Below are positions 62,042 to 64,000 of a DNA stretch of 64,000 bases, piece by piece. The first letter of the stretch is position 1; every line of letters begins with the position of its first letter. Below the pieces are notes generated by a model. It searched no databases. It had not been told where the DNA came from and saw only the letters and a program-made list of their open reading frames with translations. Both the position numbers and the translations under genes were made by a program. Source of the DNA: Paenibacillus sp. FSL H7-0331 (lineage in GTDB: Bacteria; Bacillota; Bacilli; Paenibacillales; NBRC-103111). The stretch lies in NCBI RefSeq assembly GCF_001956045.1, contig NZ_MRTH01000010.1:212897-276896 (forward strand), read 5' to 3'.

Positions 62042-64000
62042 TTATATTAGATCAGACTTTTGCAAAAGTCTTTGAACAATAACAGCAACTTCCGCTCTTG
62101 TTATGAAGGCTTTAGGAGCCAATTCTGTGTTGTTTCGTCCCGAAACGAGCCCAAACTTTAAGCAGTCGGAAATCCCGCTCTCAGCCCAATTCGATATCGT
62201 CCCCGAATCGGTGAAGGAGTTTAATACTTGTCCCGTATTTTGCAATGGTTTCGCTTCGATCTTCGTAATGGTCATCGCTCTTGCCATAATCGTCATCGCT
62301 TGTTCGCGTGTAATCTTATCATTCGGGCGGAAGGTGCCATCCTCGAATCCGTTGATCAGGTTGTACGTGAATGCCGTCCCAATCGCACTGGCGAACCAAC
62401 TCTTCGGATCAACGTCAGAGAAACCCGATGCCTCTGCCTTTAGTTTCAGTCCTAATCCACGAATCAGGATAGCTGCAAACTCCGCACGTGTAATATCTTG
62501 ATCGGGATTAAAGGAGCCATGGCCGATGCCATTGATAACCATACGCGATCCCATATCGTTTACAGATTTTTTAGCCCAGTGCAGCTCTACATCCTTAAAG
62601 TCAAGCGGATGCCATACCACAGAATAGATGCTATTCGTCAAGCTGTTCACCTTGGCATAATACTTGCCGTCCAACAGCACAATCTTCGTCGGCACATGGC
62701 GCAGCGTTCCATCCGTTTCAATCACGACTCCAGTCGTGATTTTGTTAGGATCTACGCCGTCTGGAATGGCAATTGTACGTTCAACATATGCTTTGAACTC
62801 GGTGACTTCAATTGTACTGTCCTTATAGAGAGCCCTTACAGTAAAGTCAAGCGGTGGAACGACAATCGCAATCGTTCCTTCTGTGGATTCATTTGGAACC
62901 CATTGCACCGGCGTTCTAGGCACAGCGATTTCGATCTGAACTTTAATATCTTGCAGGGCTACCGATTTGCCCACCTGATCTAAGATTGATTGGATGTTGA
63001 TCTGTTGAGCCGGCATATGAAAACTCGCTTTATCCGTTTTAATTTCCAATACCGCTTGCTGCAATTCCATTTTACTGACCATCTGCCCGTTGAGCTCTCC
63101 GATCACGACATCAGATCCGGTATCCACCGATATCGTCACCACAGCAAACTGACCTTCCTTCGCGAGCTTATCTTCCAGCTTATTCTGATCAATCGCGATG
63201 GTTGTTACCGTCTGTGAATTTACGTTTGTTACCTTTACTGTTCCTGCATTCTCCAGCTTGCCATTAACAAGAACGGTAGCACCCGTTGTATCAGACTCCG
63301 ATGTTGTTGGAGGCGTTGGCTGTGTTGGTGTGCTTGAGCTGCCGTTGTTATTGGAAGAAGCTCTTAGCCATACGGCATTAGAAGCTTCGGAAGGATTGCT
63401 GCTGCCAACGCTGTTGGTCGCAATTACCGTGAACGTATAGCTTATGCCTTTCGTTAAGCCCGTAACGGTTATTGGACTGCCTGTACCGCTTGCCGTCAAG
63501 CCTCCTGGACTCGAAGTCACGGTGTAGCCTGTGATCGGGCTGCCTCCGCTGCTAGCAGGCGCGGTGAAGCTCACTGTCGCTTGCGATTGACCATTCACTA
63601 ACACAGCTGTCACGCCCATTGGTACGCCCGGCACCGTGACCGGTGCGTTCGGTGACGTCGGTATCACGCTATTCGATGGAGTCGAAGCGGCTGAGCTTCC
63701 TACTTCGTTTGTTGCAACGACGGTAAATGTATACGCCGTCCCATACGTCAATCCCGTAACGGTGAGGGGACTGCCTGTACCACTAGACCTCAATCCTCCC
63801 GGACTCGAGGTCACAGTGTAGCCGGTTATGGGGCTGCCTCCGTTGCTTATCGGTGCCGTAAAGCTCACTGTCGCTTGCGATTGACCATTCACTGCCACAG
63901 CCGTCACGCCCATTGGTGCGTTTGGCACCGTAGCCGGTGCGTTCGGTGACGTCGGTATCACGCTATTCGATGGAGTCGATGCGACCGAGCTTCCTACTTC
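62042..64000 (-). CDS. Fibronectin type III and SLH domain surface protein (N-terminus outside window)
   Basis: The frame is open to the right edge, so the start is not in the window. It holds at least two and a half FN3 domains (unit GVTAVAVNGQSQATVSFTAP then SPITGYTVTSSPGG and YTFTVVATNEVGSSAASTPS), a linker of Ser/Thr/Pro, a middle domain of about 220 residues and three SLH domains (DFKDVELHWAKKSVNDMGSR; DVDPKSWFASAIGTAFTYNL; SGTISNWAESGISDCLKFGL). FN3 repeat units recur exactly 294 bp (98 codons) apart with near-identical DNA. It is a large wall-attached protein. Confidence 0.88.
   Translation of the reverse strand, partial: EVGSSVASTPSNSVIPTSPNAPATVPNAPMGVTAVAVNGQSQATVSFTAPISNGGSPITGYTVTSSPGGLRSSGTGSPLTVTGLTYGTAYTFTVVATNEVGSSAASTPSNSVIPTSPNAPVTVPGVPMGVTAVLVNGQSQATVSFTAPASSGGSPITGYTVTSSPGGLTASGTGSPITVTGLTKGISYTFTVIATNSVGSSNPSEASNAVWLRASSNNNGSSSTPTQPTPPTTSESDTTGATVLVNGKLENAGTVKVTNVNSQTVTTIAIDQNKLEDKLAKEGQFAVVTISVDTGSDVVIGELNGQMVSKMELQQAVLEIKTDKASFHMPAQQINIQSILDQVGKSVALQDIKVQIEIAVPRTPVQWVPNESTEGTIAIVVPPLDFTVRALYKDSTIEVTEFKAYVERTIAIPDGVDPNKITTGVVIETDGTLRHVPTKIVLLDGKYYAKVNSLTNSIYSVVWHPLDFKDVELHWAKKSVNDMGSRMVINGIGHGSFNPDQDITRAEFAAILIRGLGLKLKAEASGFSDVDPKSWFASAIGTAFTYNLINGFEDGTFRPNDKITREQAMTIMARAMTITKIEAKPLQNTGQVLNSFTDSGTISNWAESGISDCLKFGLVSGRNNTELAPKAFITRAEVAVIVQRLLQKSDLI
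63641..64000. repeat. Near-identical 294-bp FN3 coding repeats
   Basis: A stretch such as CGGTGCGTTCGGTGACGTCG occurs at 63641 and 63935, 294 bases apart, with near-identity extending over the unit. The array continues past the window edge, so copy number cannot be read. Confidence 0.75.

Overview
The window reads as low-to-medium GC Firmicutes chromosome, most likely Paenibacillus or a close Paenibacillaceae relative. The evidence is the sporulation genes (a Spo0E-type phosphatase and Sda), S-layer-homology (SLH) surface proteins, a stalk-domain (copper-amine-oxidase N-terminal-like) lipoprotein, an AraC/CACHE regulator beside an LplB-type sugar permease, and a conserved cluster matching the Bacillus yui/yum/yut genes. 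No rRNA, tRNA, CRISPR array or intact insertion sequence was seen.

Layout. 1-3000: start of a sugar ABC transporter locus (AraC-type membrane regulator, permease). 3.1-8.4 kb: accessory area with an MFS transporter, a TetR regulator divergent from an unusual ketopantoate-reductase-like protein, and about 2 kb of decayed gene remnants; a perfect 27-bp direct repeat (4584-4610 and 8405-8431) flanks the TetR-to-remnant part. 8.5-12.1 kb: CDF metal exporter with Fur-like boxes, then a LacI regulator and GH88 hydrolase. 12.2-16.5 kb: sdhCAB and a divergent LysR regulator. 16.5-20.1 kb: ktrB-ktrA-cation/H+ antiporter behind a c-di-AMP (ydaO/yuaA) riboswitch. 20.3-29.3 kb: CPBP protease, uvrC, trxA, dnaB-dnaI, and an HxlR/MFS divergent pair.

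29.4-38.5 kb is a redox and iron-sulfur core: ywbE, yuiB-like, hemQ, an NDH-2 with a Rex-like box, yumC with two Fur boxes, erpA/yutM, mqnE, yutJ, yuzB and the NifU-like yutI. Embedded in it are two inhibitors of sporulation entry: a Spo0E-like gene whose promoter carries a Spo0A-type box, and a 51-codon sda gene preceded by at least five DnaA-box-like sites. 38.5-49.6 kb: SDR, HEPN-type protein, ctaA, thioredoxin-like protein, SPFH plus ribbon-helix-helix pair, stalk lipoprotein, MarR with a frameshifted SnoaL-like gene, a membrane-anchored PstS-like protein, Gfo/Idh/MocA oxidoreductase and a small exporter. 49.7-58.6 kb: lipid flippase, DUF456, HAD phosphatase, asnB, then an apparent envelope operon (two small membrane proteins, a CvpA-like/transglutaminase fusion, a class B PBP). 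58.8-64 kb: MFS transporter and two SLH surface proteins; the last has FN3 repeats and runs off the right edge.

The strongest regulatory stories are the sda/DnaA-box checkpoint, the c-di-AMP riboswitch over a mixed K+ import/antiport operon, and the Fur and Rex sites over redox genes. The least explained parts are the decayed island at 4.6-8.4 kb, the 41-bp tandem hairpin repeat between trxA and uvrC, the SPFH/RHH pair and the TM-transglutaminase-PBP operon. All family assignments come from reading motifs in the translated sequence; no database search was run.
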